From Lachnospiraceae bacterium (GTDB lineage: Bacteria; Bacillota; Clostridia; Lachnospirales; Lachnospiraceae): a stretch of 61,641 nucleotides of DNA. A model generated the notes under the pieces. It worked only from the letters and a program-made list of their open reading frames with translations. It was not told the DNA's origin and did no database searches. Each line of letters opens with the position of its first letter. The stretch's first letter is position 1. The stretch spans positions 1-61,641 of the forward strand of contig JAILNV010000083.1 of NCBI GenBank assembly GCA_024691125.1, read 5' to 3'. Position numbers and translations under genes: made by a program. This document shows, piece by piece, positions 9,421 through 19,225 of this stretch.

Positions 9421-11556
9421 TCATGTCAGGCTCTTTATCCTGACTGCAAGCATCGTAAGATCGTCAAACTGCGGCGCATCCTTAACAAAAGCATCCACAT
9501 TCTTCCTCACATGGCCGATCAAGGCCTCGGGATCATCTTTGTTATATCTCCTGAGCACTCTCTCCAGCCTGTCGGTCGTGTACAGCTGATTTGATTTATT
9601 GGTCGCCTCGGGAACCCCGTCAGTATACAGGAAGATCATATCATTAACCGTAAGCCTCTCTTCGTTTACGGTATATACCGTATTCTCCATGGCTGCGAGC
9701 GGCAGCTTCTTCCTGGAAGGCATGATCATTTCAACGTTTCCATCGTCATGGATTATATACGGATTCTCATGACCTGCGTCAACATAGGTCATCCTGCCGA
9801 GCTCCAGATCGATCACACCCAGCCATGCCGTGACAAACATCTCCTGGCTGTTTCCCTCGCACAGTCTTTCATTGACATTTCCAAACACTTCACCGGCGCT
9901 CATCCCGGTCATCGCAAGGTTTTTGATAAGAGTTTTGGCAACCACCATAAAGAGTGCGGCCGGAACACCCTTCCCCGATACATCTGCCATTACTATCGCA
10001 AGATGATTCTCATCAACAAAGAAGAAATCATAGAAATCGCCTCCAACCTCCTTGGCCGGAGTCATTTTTGCATATATTTCGAATTCTTTCCTGTCCGGGA
10101 ACGGCGGGAATTCGGAAGGAAGCATTGATGCCTGGATACCGGCGGCCACTGACAGCTCAGCTCCTATCCTTTCCTTTTCAGCCGTTATTTCCGTTATATC
10201 CTTGATATACTGCTTCATCCTTTCGGTCATTGAACCAAAGGACTCAGCCAGCGTCTGTATTTCGTCATGAGTATCCGTATCCCATGTGAAGTCCAGATTG
10301 TCACCGTTTATATCCCTTACACTGTCGGTCAGCTTAATGACCGGAGCCGCAAGTCTGTCTGCAAGCCGCACCGATAATACCGCCGCTCCGATGCCGAGCA
10401 CGATTATAAGAACAAGCAGAAGTCCAAGCGATGACAATATTGCCGTACCGACCATTTTATTCTGCTGTTCCTTGCTTATGCTCACCTCAGCCAGCAGCTC
10501 CTTTGAAGGACTTGTCACTTCCTCCCTCGGAAGCACCGCAAGATATGACCAGCCTACCGAACTCATAGGTGCACACGCAGCATAATACTCCTTCCCGTCA
10601 AGCTCGATGGTACGTACATCCGATTTACCCTCGAGTGCTTCTTTTATAAAGGCCGCCACTCCTCCGTCCGGGCTCTTTCTTAAATCTCTTTTATTATTCT
10701 CATTTACGGCCAGTTCACCGTCGGAAGCTCCCGAGAACAGAACCTGGCCCTCATCATTTATAACGCAGGCAAAACCGTTATTTCCGATTTTATAACCGTT
10801 AACATTGGATCTTATCGTTTCAAGGTGCAGACCGGCTCCTGCCACCCCCCTTAAAACACCGTTGGCATATACGGGTACTCCGCAGGTTATAACCGGAGCT
10901 CCGGTATCACTGTCATCTATAATGCCGGTGAAGCAGGGGATCCCTTCCTCTACCGCTTTCCTGTACCACGGCCTGTCATTTGCTTCAAAAGACAAAGCTT
11001 CTCCGTTTTTCGGTATATTGTAGTCAGATGCCTTCTCCGCACATATAAATATACCGCTCGTCGAGGCGAAATAATCGGCGGACATCGAAAGATTCGTCTC
11101 ATTTACAGCCTTAAGCACCCCCTGCATATTGGCAAGAAGAGCCAGTTCCTCACTGATCTCAGGAGATTCGGGATCCACTCCGTTCCCGAATGCGGCATAA
11201 GCCACCAGCTTACCCATTTCCGGCTCACCATATTCGTAAAACTGAGCGTTGCCATACCGCTCCGAATTTAAATATATGTCTCTGGCCGAATTGGCTATGA
11301 TAGTTACTGACTCAATAAAATCGGCAAATTCATCATTCTCCGTCGCCGCTCTTCCCGCAGAAGTCTTTGCCAGTATTTCCCTTGCCAGCTTGTCCATGGC
11401 CTCTCTTGATATTCCGTCTATCCTCTGCCCCGTCTCCTTGTTTGCATCAATTATCTTTCTTTGCATAAACAAGGTCTGCATGAGAGTAAGAATGCTTATA
11501 AATATCAATATGCCCAATACCAGTATGATTATTACCCTGAATATCTTTTTACGCAT
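9421..11556 (-). CDS. dCache-HAMP-PP2C (RsbU/SpoIIE-type) serine phosphatase
   Basis: A 711-residue signalling phosphatase. Order: N-terminal TM (about 7-28), extracytoplasmic dCache sensor (about 40-360; FEANDRPWYRKAVEEG, then GVAGAGLHLETI), second TM (about 375-400), HAMP linker, then a PP2C/SpoIIE catalytic domain (about 490-710). Metal-site motifs are visible: GGDFYDFFFVDENHLAIVMADVSGKGVPAALFM and, near the end, DDLTMLAVR. Family members dephosphorylate anti-sigma-factor antagonists in response to outside signals. No anti-sigma or antagonist gene is adjacent, so the target is unknown. It stands just upstream of the MFS/NRPS operon and may share regulation with it. The ribosome site (GGGAG) is about 14 nt from ATG, longer than usual. 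Confidence 0.92.
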   Translation of the reverse strand: MRKKIFRVIIILVLGILIFISILTLMQTLFMQRKIIDANKETGQRIDGISREAMDKLAREILAKTSAGRAATENDEFADFIESVTIIANSARDIYLNSERYGNAQFYEYGEPEMGKLVAYAAFGNGVDPESPEISEELALLANMQGVLKAVNETNLSMSADYFASTSGIFICAEKASDYNIPKNGEALSFEANDRPWYRKAVEEGIPCFTGIIDDSDTGAPVITCGVPVYANGVLRGVAGAGLHLETIRSNVNGYKIGNNGFACVINDEGQVLFSGASDGELAVNENNKRDLRKSPDGGVAAFIKEALEGKSDVRTIELDGKEYYAACAPMSSVGWSYLAVLPREEVTSPSKELLAEVSISKEQQNKMVGTAILSSLGLLLVLIIVLGIGAAVLSVRLADRLAAPVIKLTDSVRDINGDNLDFTWDTDTHDEIQTLAESFGSMTERMKQYIKDITEITAEKERIGAELSVAAGIQASMLPSEFPPFPDRKEFEIYAKMTPAKEVGGDFYDFFFVDENHLAIVMADVSGKGVPAALFMVVAKTLIKNLAMTGMSAGEVFGNVNERLCEGNSQEMFVTAWLGVIDLELGRMTYVDAGHENPYIIHDDGNVEMIMPSRKKLPLAAMENTVYTVNEERLTVNDMIFLYTDGVPEATNKSNQLYTTDRLERVLRRYNKDDPEALIGHVRKNVDAFVKDAPQFDDLTMLAVRIKSLT

Positions 11557-11661
11557 CTTTTAATGTTTATCTCCCTGTTTTTTATCCGCTCCTGTGTTGC
11601 CGTATGTTTTTACTGTGTGTCTGCCCCGGCTCATATATTTCCCTGTAATGCAGCTATACGG

Positions 11662-12495
11662 TCAGTCTTTACTATCTGCTGCATACCTATCGTAAAGATC
11701 GGGTCTTCTTTCCTTTGTCCTTTGTATTGCCTGCTCATGTCTCCATTTGTCCACATTGGCATGATGTCCCGACAGCAGTACTTCCGGCACCTTCTTATCG
11801 TGCCATACCTCAGGTCTTGAATACTGAGGGTATTCCAGCAGACCTTCATTAAATGACTCGAACTCTGCCGAAACATCGTTATTAAGCACACCTGGTATCA
11901 GTCGTGATACGGCATCCACCACTATCATGGCGGGAAGCTCGCCCCCTGTCAGCACATAATCACCTATCGAGATATTGTCGGTTACTATTTCTTCAAGAAC
12001 CCGCTCGTCTATTCCTTCATAGTGACCGCACAACAGTATCAGCTCCTCTTCCTTTGCAAGCTCCTCGGCTTTTTTCTGGGAAAATACTTCGCCCTGAGGG
12101 GTAAGATATACTACCCGGAGTCTTCTTTCACCGTTAATCTCTGTGCTAATATCATCTTCTGATATTGCAATTCTTTCCGATGCTGTATTGCTTTCTGCCT
12201 TACTGTCGTCACCGGCACTGGCATTATTACTCACGGAGTTTTCATCTGACTCACCTGACTCTATCCTGTTCTTCACGGCTTCATAGCATAAATACACCGG
12301 CTCTGCCTGCATCAGCATACCCGCTCCGCCGCCGTATATGTAATCATCAACCTTATTATGCTTATTATATGCATAATCCCGTATATTTACAGCTTCTATG
12401 TTTATAAGTCCCTTATCCATCGCCCGTCCGATGATACTGGTATTCAGTCCCTGCATTACCATTTCGGGAAACAGAGTCATTATATGAAAGTTCAT
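11662..12495 (-). CDS. trmD: tRNA (guanine-N1)-methyltransferase with a low-complexity insertion
   Basis: SAM-dependent methylation of G37 in tRNA, which prevents frameshifting. 277 residues against the usual 235-250. Conserved pieces are clear: [12 protein letters not shown] at the start, [54 protein letters not shown] (trefoil-knot SAM site), and [25 protein letters not shown] near the end. The extra length is an acidic Ser/Asn/Glu-rich insertion at about residues 82-125, between the N-terminal knot strands. Usual partners rimM and rplS are not next to it. Confidence 0.96.
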   Translation of the reverse strand: MNFHIMTLFPEMVMQGLNTSIIGRAMDKGLINIEAVNIRDYAYNKHNKVDDYIYGGGAGMLMQAEPVYLCYEAVKNRIESGESDENSVSNNASAGDDSKAESNTASERIAISEDDISTEINGERRLRVVYLTPQGEVFSQKKAEELAKEEELILLCGHYEGIDERVLEEIVTDNISIGDYVLTGGELPAMIVVDAVSRLIPGVLNNDVSAEFESFNEGLLEYPQYSRPEVWHDKKVPEVLLSGHHANVDKWRHEQAIQRTKERRPDLYDRYAADSKD

Positions 12496-12523
12496 TTCAC
12501 CCGATTCCTTATGACAGCTATTT

Positions 12524-12838
12524 TTATAAGATATTCTCTATACTTACCCTGAGTGCAGTCATTGCTTTTTCAAGCTTTTCGCGGTTCCTGTCCACCGCTT
12601 TCCCTTTGGAAATATCCTTATTTATGTCAATTATAAGCTTCTTGACGAGCTTGGTAGTATCGCTTATCTGAACCTTTTCAACTATCGTCATAGGAGACCT
12701 TTCGCTCTTTACTCCCTCCTGCGCGCGTCTTACCAAAGCATCCGCTTCACTTATAAGGCTCTTAAGCTCATCATCAGCCGTGCTGCCGGCTTTTTCACCT
12801 TTACTCGCCTCTTCATACTGCTTTTTAAAGATTATCAT
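12524..12838 (-). CDS. Small helical protein of unknown function
   Basis: 104 residues, charged and predicted largely alpha-helical ([19 protein letters not shown], then a Lys/Asp-rich C-terminal helix). No membrane segment, signal peptide or known motif is recognised. It lies 28 nt upstream of trmD in the same direction and is probably cotranscribed. The reading frame has coding-like composition, but the ribosome site (AAGGATG, about 12 nt away) is weak. Confidence 0.6.
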   Translation of the reverse strand: MIIFKKQYEEASKGEKAGSTADDELKSLISEADALVRRAQEGVKSERSPMTIVEKVQISDTTKLVKKLIIDINKDISKGKAVDRNREKLEKAMTALRVSIENIL

Positions 12839-12953
12839 TTCAAAGTATCATCCTTTATTCCCATTATGCTTTATCCGGATTTTCTTTACTTTTACCACCA
12901 TCATTTATTCCGGAAGTCCTGATATCCGATCCTTTATAATATCGTTTTTCGCT

Positions 12954-14072
12954 TTAGTTCTTCTGCCACCCTGCAGCTATCTTCCTGTCAAGCTCTTCGA
13001 AGCTCTTAAGTCCTCCAATCGCGTCATAAGCCTCAACACAGCACGCTCCGGTGGCTGCCGCATACTTAACACAGTCTTCCGGTTTACATCCATTTAGAAT
13101 GCATGTCAGAAAGGCTGCGGCACTGGTATCACCTGCCCCCGTGCCGGACAGGATCTTATCCGGCTTAAAGCTTCTTTCATAACCTTTTCTGTCAGCCCAT
13201 GCCTTAACATCCAGAGACAGCCTCATGCTTATTTTCCCGATTTCTTCCGGTCCCTGTGTGCAGTAATACATCCCGGGTGCTCCGCATTTAATCAGCACTA
13301 TACGCGCTCCCATATCAAGACACATCCTGCCGAGAGGTTCAATATCCCTTTTAAGATCAATAACTTCCGTAAGGTCAGATCCGGGGTTCTCATTTCTTAA
13401 TCTGTCATATTTCTCCCTGTCAAGCATATAGATAAGCTCTTCTATACTCGGCACAAAAATATCCACATAAGGCAGAGTCTTTGACATGATTGCCGTCCAG
13501 TCGGCTCTTCCCGCTTCCGTATCCGGATCCAGCGCTGCGAGATCGAGACTTGTGGCAGCTCCCGCCTCTCTTACCTTGCGCATTATGTCAACCAATTGTC
13601 TTCCGCCGTCTTCGTACATTCTCTTCATGCTGGTCGGATATCCGAAATGAAATAAGGCAGCCTCTTTTATTGCATCCATAGGAAGATCATCGATGCAGAA
13701 GGTATCGTTCGCCCCGGGATTATGCAGAAATATCCTGTCTACACCCGGAATGGCAAGAACCACCGAATATGACGTGGGATCCCCTTTACTGCGTATAAGT
13801 CCCTTGGATGCATCATACTTATCGGTAATGGAGATTATCATATCTCCAAAGGCGTCATCTCCGATCTTACCGGCCAGCGTGACATCTGCGCCCAGAAGCT
13901 TCATGGCAAGACCTGTATTTGCCACCGCTCCTCCCGTATGTATATCGGCATCTCCTACGTTTATAAGGCGTCCTGGCGTCAGTATATCCTGTATGCTTTT
14001 CTTCGTCTGTTCCGGTATGCCGGGTGTTATATCAATACATATATGTCCGGCTACTACCGCCTTTTTACTCAT
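12954..14072 (-). CDS. PfkB/ribokinase-family carbohydrate kinase
   Basis: ATP-dependent phosphorylation of a sugar or nucleoside; 372 residues. The family signature GAGDTSAAAFLTCIL carries the anion-hole glycines and the catalytic Asp. The N-terminal VAGHICIDITPGIP and the glycine-rich segment THTGGAVANTGLAMKLLGA form the substrate-binding lid region. AGGGAGG precedes ATG 14072. It is a stand-alone gene downstream of tRNA-Leu and its terminator, with no transporter beside it to reveal the substrate. Confidence 0.9.
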   Translation of the reverse strand: MSKKAVVAGHICIDITPGIPEQTKKSIQDILTPGRLINVGDADIHTGGAVANTGLAMKLLGADVTLAGKIGDDAFGDMIISITDKYDASKGLIRSKGDPTSYSVVLAIPGVDRIFLHNPGANDTFCIDDLPMDAIKEAALFHFGYPTSMKRMYEDGGRQLVDIMRKVREAGAATSLDLAALDPDTEAGRADWTAIMSKTLPYVDIFVPSIEELIYMLDREKYDRLRNENPGSDLTEVIDLKRDIEPLGRMCLDMGARIVLIKCGAPGMYYCTQGPEEIGKISMRLSLDVKAWADRKGYERSFKPDKILSGTGAGDTSAAAFLTCILNGCKPEDCVKYAAATGACCVEAYDAIGGLKSFEELDRKIAAGWQKN

Positions 14073-14202
14073 ATGGTTCCTCCCTGATCATGTCTGAATT
14101 TCCATATTTTACGGTTAAAAACACACTATTTATATAGTACCACAAATTTGCCTGTTCTTCTACCATGGCATTATCCGGATTTATACAGATCTTTAACTCA
14201 AA

Positions 14203-14231
14203 AAGCTGTAAACCCTAAAGGTTTACAGCTT
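14203..14231 (-). terminator. Rho-independent terminator downstream of tRNA-Leu
   Basis: A perfect 12-bp stem (AAGCTGTAAACC at 14203-14214, complement at 14220-14231) with a 5-nt loop. Read on the minus strand it is followed by TTTTTGAG. It closes the tRNA-Leu transcript. Confidence 0.85.
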
Positions 14232-14250
14232 AAATAGCACTACCATGCAA

Positions 14251-14356
14251 CTTGCCGTCACAAGGAATCCACCGCTTCGCTATGCTCGATTCCAACTGTA
14301 TTCGTTCTCTTGCCATCCTAAGGAATCCTCCCACTTCGTGGGTCCCTCCTTAGGAT
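14251..14356. repeat. Two diverged 30-bp repeats and hairpins in the tRNA-Leu trailer
   Basis: Between tRNA-Leu and its terminator. Copy 1 (14251-14280) and copy 2 (14309-14338) both start with CTTGCC and share AAGGAATCC followed by a CTTCG segment. Copy 2 folds into a hairpin, ATCCTAAGGA (14315-14324) against TCCTTAGGAT (14347-14356), with an inner CCCAC/GTGGG stem. Copy 1 has GGAATC (14264) facing GATTCC (14288). No reading frame was recognised here. Confidence 0.65.
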
Positions 14357-14359
14357 AAA

Positions 14360-14442
14360 TGCCGGCAGCGGGACTTGAACCCGCACGTGGTTGCCCACAA
14401 CAGATTTTGAGTCTGCCTCGTCTGCCATTCCGACACGCCGGC
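14360..14442 (-). tRNA. tRNA-Leu (anticodon CAA)
   Basis: 83 nt on the minus strand. The acceptor stem GCCGGCG pairs with TGCCGGC (one G-U), and the discriminator is A. The anticodon loop CTCAAAA gives anticodon CAA (reads UUG). A long variable arm (TGTGGGCAACCACG) and T-loop TTCAAGT are present, as expected for a class II leucine tRNA. CCA is not encoded. Confidence 0.95.
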
Positions 14443-14474
14443 CTGCCGGGAATTCCCGGACAAATAACTATTTG

Positions 14475-14503
14475 ATAATATCATACCACAGGGATATAAT
14501 CAA
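14475..14503 (-). promoter_or_regulatory. Promoter of tRNA-Leu
   Basis: Minus strand TTGATT (14498-14503), 17 bp, TATTAT (14475-14480), ending about 32 bp before the 5' end of the tRNA. Confidence 0.75.
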
Positions 14504-14552
14504 GCATTTTCAGCCTTTCAAAACGCCACTTTGGAAATACCGGTCCGTAATA

Positions 14553-15800
14553 TCAATAAAATGCAAACATATCTTCATAGGTTTCGCGGCGTCTTATCAG
14601 CTTAACACTTCCATCCGAGCAGATCATCACCTCTGCCGGGCGAAGTCTGGTATTATAGGATGAACACATTGAATATCCGTAAGCTCCGGCATCCAGCACA
14701 CATACAAGATCATTGTCCTTAACCTCCGGAAGAGGTCTGTCCTTGCACAGTACATCGCCCGATTCACATATATTGCCGCATACCGTGGCTTTCTCCAGAT
14801 TTTTCTTATCTCTGTCAACCACCTTACCGTCAGAGATTATCTCGATATCATGCCACGAATCATACATGGAAGGACGTACCAGAACATTCATCCCGATATC
14901 CGTACCTACATATTTAACTCCGTAATTATCCTTGATGGAATGCACCCTTCCGAGTATCACACCACCCTCTGCCACACAGTATCTGCCGGGCTCGCTCTTA
15001 AACATCGGAGCACTTCCGTATTCCTTAACGAACTTATCAAGCTTTGCAGTGAATTCCTCAGAGAAGCTCTTCATATCGAACTCCTTCTCATCATCAAGCT
15101 TATGATAAGGGATTCCGTAACCGCCGCCGAAATCAATAAATTCCAGCTTCTCAAACCGCATCGCTATCCTGAGAAGATTATCTACAGCCTCAAGAAATGG
15201 CGTCGGATCCATATACTGCGAGCCTACATGCTGGTTAAGGCCTATGATCTTAAGCCCGTATTTATCCGCTATCTCGAACACCTTGTCAATATCGCCCTCA
15301 GGAATGGCGAATTTAGTCTTCTTTCCGGCTGTTACCACTTTCTCATGAACGCCCGCGCCGACACCCGGGTTGATCCTGACCGAACATTTTCCACCCGGAT
15401 TGATCTCTCCGAAAAGCCTGAGCTGATCAAGGCTGTCAAGGCTCACCGTAATACCGTTGTCTATCGCAAATCTCATCTCGTCTGCAGATACATTATTGCA
15501 GACATAGAATATCTTTTCAGGCGGGAAGCCCGAGCGAAGAAGCATCCTCATTTCACCCTCACTCATTGCATCGGCATTCACTCCGACAGACAGGGCAATC
15601 TTAAGTATCTCCAGATTGGTATTGGTTTTACAGGAATAATTGGCTCTGTAAGGGTATCTTGTAATAACCCTTGCCACCCTCATCATCCTGTCCCTGATGA
15701 TATCCTCATTGTAAACGTACAGTGGTGTACCGTACTCCCTTGCGATATCCTCCGGATTATTTCCTTTAAAAAAGTCGACTTCGTTAATAAATGAATTCAT
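14553..15800 (-). CDS. lysA: Diaminopimelate decarboxylase
   Basis: PLP-dependent last step of lysine synthesis, meso-diaminopimelate to L-lysine plus CO2. 415 residues, the usual length. The PLP lysine is in YSCKTNTN near residue 57. Other family marks are a glycine-rich phosphate-binding loop (DFGGGYGIPY), SEPGRYCVAEGG, and ICESGDVL, whose cysteine completes the neighbouring active site in the dimer. The C-terminal YGYSMCSSYN motif is also present. It lies 50 nt downstream of the TPR/MORN-like gene. No lysine riboswitch is visible in that gap. Confidence 0.95.
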   Translation of the reverse strand: MNSFINEVDFFKGNNPEDIAREYGTPLYVYNEDIIRDRMMRVARVITRYPYRANYSCKTNTNLEILKIALSVGVNADAMSEGEMRMLLRSGFPPEKIFYVCNNVSADEMRFAIDNGITVSLDSLDQLRLFGEINPGGKCSVRINPGVGAGVHEKVVTAGKKTKFAIPEGDIDKVFEIADKYGLKIIGLNQHVGSQYMDPTPFLEAVDNLLRIAMRFEKLEFIDFGGGYGIPYHKLDDEKEFDMKSFSEEFTAKLDKFVKEYGSAPMFKSEPGRYCVAEGGVILGRVHSIKDNYGVKYVGTDIGMNVLVRPSMYDSWHDIEIISDGKVVDRDKKNLEKATVCGNICESGDVLCKDRPLPEVKDNDLVCVLDAGAYGYSMCSSYNTRLRPAEVMICSDGSVKLIRRRETYEDMFAFY

Positions 15801-15850
15801 AATATCCTCTCCTCTTTATTCATTCTGTATTAAACCCTGTTGTACATATA

Positions 15851-17017
15851 TTAATCTATAAAACCCTCAACACCTCTTTTGGAACCGTCTGAGGTCAGAT
15901 TACTCTTTCCGTCCGATGATTTTGCTATAATATACTGTCCTTTAACCCCCGAATCCTCATCACTGATCTTCTTTGCTATGCCATTTTCGGAAGTATATGT
16001 ATAGCTCACACTACCGCTACCCTTGGCAGTACCCTGAAGAGTCATGGATCCGTTCTCAAGGCCGTCTGTATAAGTACCTGTGATCACCTGCTTCGTAAGG
16101 CCTGAAGCCCCTACTTTATCGGCATAATAATTGGAAGTACATGTACCTGTTCCGTTAGGCTTGTCATTACTCCAGGCACCATTATAAATGAAGGAGCCGA
16201 TTGCTGAAGATTCGGCATATACCGCCCTCATCAAAATACCGGTACCGCTTCTTAAGTCTCCGGAAAAATCACCGTAATAGAAGTATCCGTCTCTGTAAAC
16301 TGCGATCCCCTTACCTTCCTTCAGACCGGCATCTGTTCTTGTGCCGTAATAAAATGAGTTATCTCCGACCACCTCATCAGCCAGATCCATATACTCTTCT
16401 GTTCTGAGCATTTCCTTGACTGCATCCATATCCTCGCTCGCGAAACAGTCATATAAGGCCTTAAGCGCTTCCGAATGCGCTTCCTCGATAGCCACCCTTT
16501 CTGCTTCTTCTGCCGCAGCTGCCTCTTCTTCAGCCTGTACCCTTGCCTTCTCAGCCTGTACGGCTTCGATCTTCTGCATCATCGATTCATCACCCGTATT
16601 ATCGTATCCGGTCTGAAGAGAGATGATCATATTGTCTTCATCACCCAGGCTCTCATATATATTGGCCACTCCCCAATAAGGTGTTTTATTGGTTTTATTA
16701 TAAAGCAGAGATTTCTGGTATTGCTCCACAGCCTCTGCATTATTTGAGTTGTTTTCTGCCAGTTTTATATAAGCATAGGATATCGCATTCCTTATTTCCT
16801 GGCTTTCCGGCTCATAATTAAGTGCATCGTCATAATACTTTATGGCTGTTTCGTATTCGCCGGCATCCATATAGGAACTGCCGGTCCTTAGTATATCAGC
16901 CAGTTTATTTGCTTCGGAGAAATAACTCACTCCGTAATATACACCAAGCAAAATTGCTGCTACTATAACGATCACAGTGGCTATTGCCATCGCAATCTTG
17001 GCCTTCCTTATATTCAT
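15851..17017 (-). CDS. Membrane-anchored TPR and MORN-like repeat protein
   Basis: 388 residues. An N-terminal TM anchor (about 8-32) is followed by TPR-type helical repeats (about 38-150; AGEYETAIKYYDDALNYEPES is a clear unit). Then comes a charged Ala/Glu coiled segment (about 155-190) and a C-terminal beta-rich part with MORN-like units (YRDGYFYYGDFSGDLRSGTG, FIYNGAWSNDKPNGTG, ITGTYTDGLENGS). The C-terminus is probably outside the membrane. Such architectures scaffold envelope complexes, but no partner is evident. Upstream of lysA, same strand. Confidence 0.8.
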   Translation of the reverse strand: MNIRKAKIAMAIATVIVIVAAILLGVYYGVSYFSEANKLADILRTGSSYMDAGEYETAIKYYDDALNYEPESQEIRNAISYAYIKLAENNSNNAEAVEQYQKSLLYNKTNKTPYWGVANIYESLGDEDNMIISLQTGYDNTGDESMMQKIEAVQAEKARVQAEEEAAAAEEAERVAIEEAHSEALKALYDCFASEDMDAVKEMLRTEEYMDLADEVVGDNSFYYGTRTDAGLKEGKGIAVYRDGYFYYGDFSGDLRSGTGILMRAVYAESSAIGSFIYNGAWSNDKPNGTGTCTSNYYADKVGASGLTKQVITGTYTDGLENGSMTLQGTAKGSGSVSYTYTSENGIAKKISDEDSGVKGQYIIAKSSDGKSNLTSDGSKRGVEGFID

Positions 17018-17084
17018 AATATATACTCCCCTTATATCATAAGGATGTTGATCCCTAATGACAGTTTATTGTTTTTACTGATTT

Positions 17085-17759
17085 CTAAATATTCTCTATC
17101 TGCCAGTCTATCTCACTCAGGCCGTATTTTTTTAGATACTCATTAGCCTTACTGAAATGCCTGCATCCGAAGAAGCCTTTATATGCCGAAAGCGGACTGG
17201 GATGCGGCGCCGTAAGCACCAGCTGCTTTTTATTGTCAAGCATATCCATCTTAGTCTGTGCAGGTCTTCCCCACAGCATATACACTATCGGTCTGTCCTG
17301 TTCATTAAGCACCCTTATCGCTGCATCAGTGAATTCCTCCCATCCGATGCCCTTATGGGAATTAGCCTGATGATTCCTGACCGTAAGGACAGTATTCAGA
17401 AGCATTACTCCCTGTCTTGCCCATTTTTCAAGGAAGCCGTTATTGGGTATATAACAGCCCAGGTCGTCATGAAGCTCCTTGTAGATATTTACAAGTGATG
17501 GAGGAATCTCTATCCCCGGCTTAACCGAAAAGCTGAGGCCGTGAGCCTGCCCCGGCTCATGATAGGGATCCTGCCCCAGTATAAGCACCTTCACTTCGCT
17601 TAACGGCGTAAGGGCAAATGCATTAAATATGTCCTCAGACGGCGGAAATACCGTATGAGCCGTATATTCCTTTTTAACCGTTTCGTACAGTTGCCTGTAA
17701 TACGGTTTCTTAAATTCTGCACTGAGAGGCTTCTGCCAATCATTACTAATCGCTGCCAT
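17085..17759 (-). CDS. ung: Uracil-DNA glycosylase, family 1
   Basis: Removes uracil from DNA to begin base excision repair. 224 residues, normal length. The catalytic segment GQDPYHEPGQAHGLSFS (water-activating Asp) and the C-terminal HPSPLSAYKGFFGCRHFS (His and minor-groove loop) are both present. Its ATG shares one base with the hisF stop (TAATG), so translation is probably coupled to hisF. Confidence 0.97.
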   Translation of the reverse strand: MAAISNDWQKPLSAEFKKPYYRQLYETVKKEYTAHTVFPPSEDIFNAFALTPLSEVKVLILGQDPYHEPGQAHGLSFSVKPGIEIPPSLVNIYKELHDDLGCYIPNNGFLEKWARQGVMLLNTVLTVRNHQANSHKGIGWEEFTDAAIRVLNEQDRPIVYMLWGRPAQTKMDMLDNKKQLVLTAPHPSPLSAYKGFFGCRHFSKANEYLKKYGLSEIDWQIENI

Positions 17760-18520
17760 TACAGTCTGACTGATACTCCTCTTTTCCTTAAATAGTTCTT
17801 AACATCGGCTATTTCCAGCTCCTTGTAGTGGAATAATGAAGCTGCCAGAGCCGCATCCGCCTTTCCGTCAGTTAATGCCTCATAGAAATGTTCCATTGTT
17901 CCTGCTCCTCCTGAGGCTATAACAGGAACGCTTACGTTCTCCGATATTGTTCTTGTAAGCTCAATATCATATCCTGCCTTGGTTCCGTCACAGTCCATAC
18001 TGGTGACCAGCAGCTCTCCGGCTCCCAGCTCACAGGCTTTTATCGCCCATTCAATGGCATCAATGCCCATGTCCACACGGCCGCCATTCTTAAATATACT
18101 GAAGCCCTTGCCATCCTCACGTCTTTTGGCGTCAATAGCCACAACAACGCACTGGCTTCCGAACTTATCTGCTGCCCTTGATATAAGCTCAGGCTCCATT
18201 ATCGCTGCCGAATTAACCGCTACCTTATCGGCTCCCTCTCTTAAGATCATTCTGAAATCATCAACCGTACGGATCCCTCCTCCGACGGTAAAGGGAATAA
18301 ATATGGTCTCAGCTATTCTTCTTACCAGCTCTGCCTTGATATTTCTCGCATCTGACGAAGCTGTAATATCAAGGAAAACGAGTTCATCCGCTCCCGCCTT
18401 GTCATACAGCTTACTGACCTCTATCGGATCGCCGGCATCTCTTAAATTAACAAAATTGGTTCCCTTGACTACTCTTCCGTTATTAACGTCAAGACAGGGA
18501 ATTATCCTTTTTGTATACAT
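17759..18520 (-). CDS. hisF: Imidazole glycerol phosphate synthase cyclase subunit
   Basis: Cyclase half of the HisH-HisF synthase; it uses ammonia from HisH to make imidazole glycerol phosphate and AICAR. A 253-residue (beta/alpha)8 barrel with the N-terminal catalytic Asp in [28 protein letters not shown], and [13 protein letters not shown] for phosphate binding. The start is ATG 18520 ([11 protein letters not shown]) with AGGAGA six bases upstream; an upstream in-frame ATG at 18547 has no ribosome site. It follows hisH by 31 nt. No other his genes are in the window. Confidence 0.97.
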   Translation of the reverse strand: MYTKRIIPCLDVNNGRVVKGTNFVNLRDAGDPIEVSKLYDKAGADELVFLDITASSDARNIKAELVRRIAETIFIPFTVGGGIRTVDDFRMILREGADKVAVNSAAIMEPELISRAADKFGSQCVVVAIDAKRREDGKGFSIFKNGGRVDMGIDAIEWAIKACELGAGELLVTSMDCDGTKAGYDIELTRTISENVSVPVIASGGAGTMEHFYEALTDGKADAALAASLFHYKELEIADVKNYLRKRGVSVRL

Positions 18521-18551
18521 CTGTATCTCCTGTTGTAATATGATCAATCCC

Positions 18552-19169
18552 TTACAAAGTCACAAAGTTCTCAAGAATCTTTAATCCGACTGCCGAGCTC
18601 TTCTCGGGATGAAACTGGCATGCAAATATATTATCCTTTTCTACAGACGCATGTATGCATACATTATAATCAGTGGACGCCTTAACCGACTCCTCATCAT
18701 CCGCTCTTAAGTAATATGAATGCACGAAATATACATATGCTCCGTCATCTATTCCTCTGAACAGCCTGCCGTTATTCGTAAGCTTAAGTGAGTTCCAACC
18801 CATGTGCGGGATTTTTACATATTCGCCCTGCGGGATCTTTACGATATCACCCTTAAGCAACGACAACCCCTTGACTCCCGGGGATTCCTCACTGCTTTCG
18901 TACAGAAGCTGCAGCCCCAGACATATCCCAAGAAAAGGAGTTCCTTTATCCACTACTTCGTTTATTACTGACTCAAGATCATATCCTCTGAGCCTCTCCA
19001 TCGCATCACCGAAGGCTCCGACACCCGGAAGAATGACTTTGTCTGCATTCAGGATCACATCCCTTTCCCGTGTCAGAACAGCATTCACACCAAGATACTG
19101 TAAAGCCTTCTCCACGCTTTTTATATTTCCTGCGTCATAATCTATGATCGCAACAGTTGTTTCTGCCAC
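18552..19169 (-). CDS. hisH: Imidazole glycerol phosphate synthase glutaminase subunit
   Basis: Class I glutamine amidotransferase that feeds ammonia to HisF. 205 residues. The catalytic triad is visible: the nucleophile elbow [13 protein letters not shown] (Cys), and His-Glu in CQFHPEKSS near the C-terminus. [13 protein letters not shown] near the N-terminus is also typical. First gene of a hisH-hisF-ung transcript, starting 56 nt downstream of the acidic repeat protein. Confidence 0.97.
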   Translation of the reverse strand: MAETTVAIIDYDAGNIKSVEKALQYLGVNAVLTRERDVILNADKVILPGVGAFGDAMERLRGYDLESVINEVVDKGTPFLGICLGLQLLYESSEESPGVKGLSLLKGDIVKIPQGEYVKIPHMGWNSLKLTNNGRLFRGIDDGAYVYFVHSYYLRADDEESVKASTDYNVCIHASVEKDNIFACQFHPEKSSAVGLKILENFVTL

Positions 19170-19225
19170 TGCCTTCCTCCCTTATATGCCGTCCCTTTAA
19201 TACGGTGAAACCTCCGTTTTACCGT

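Noticed and set aside
14251-14356. CRISPR-like repeats
   Set aside because: Only two diverged copies, no regular spacers and no cas genes in the window.
14850-15794. A 314-codon plus-strand frame
   Set aside because: Lies entirely antisense to lysA, which has all catalytic motifs; no ribosome site.
15801-15850. Lysine riboswitch ahead of lysA
   Set aside because: The gap is only 50 nt, far shorter than an L box, and no conserved core is seen.
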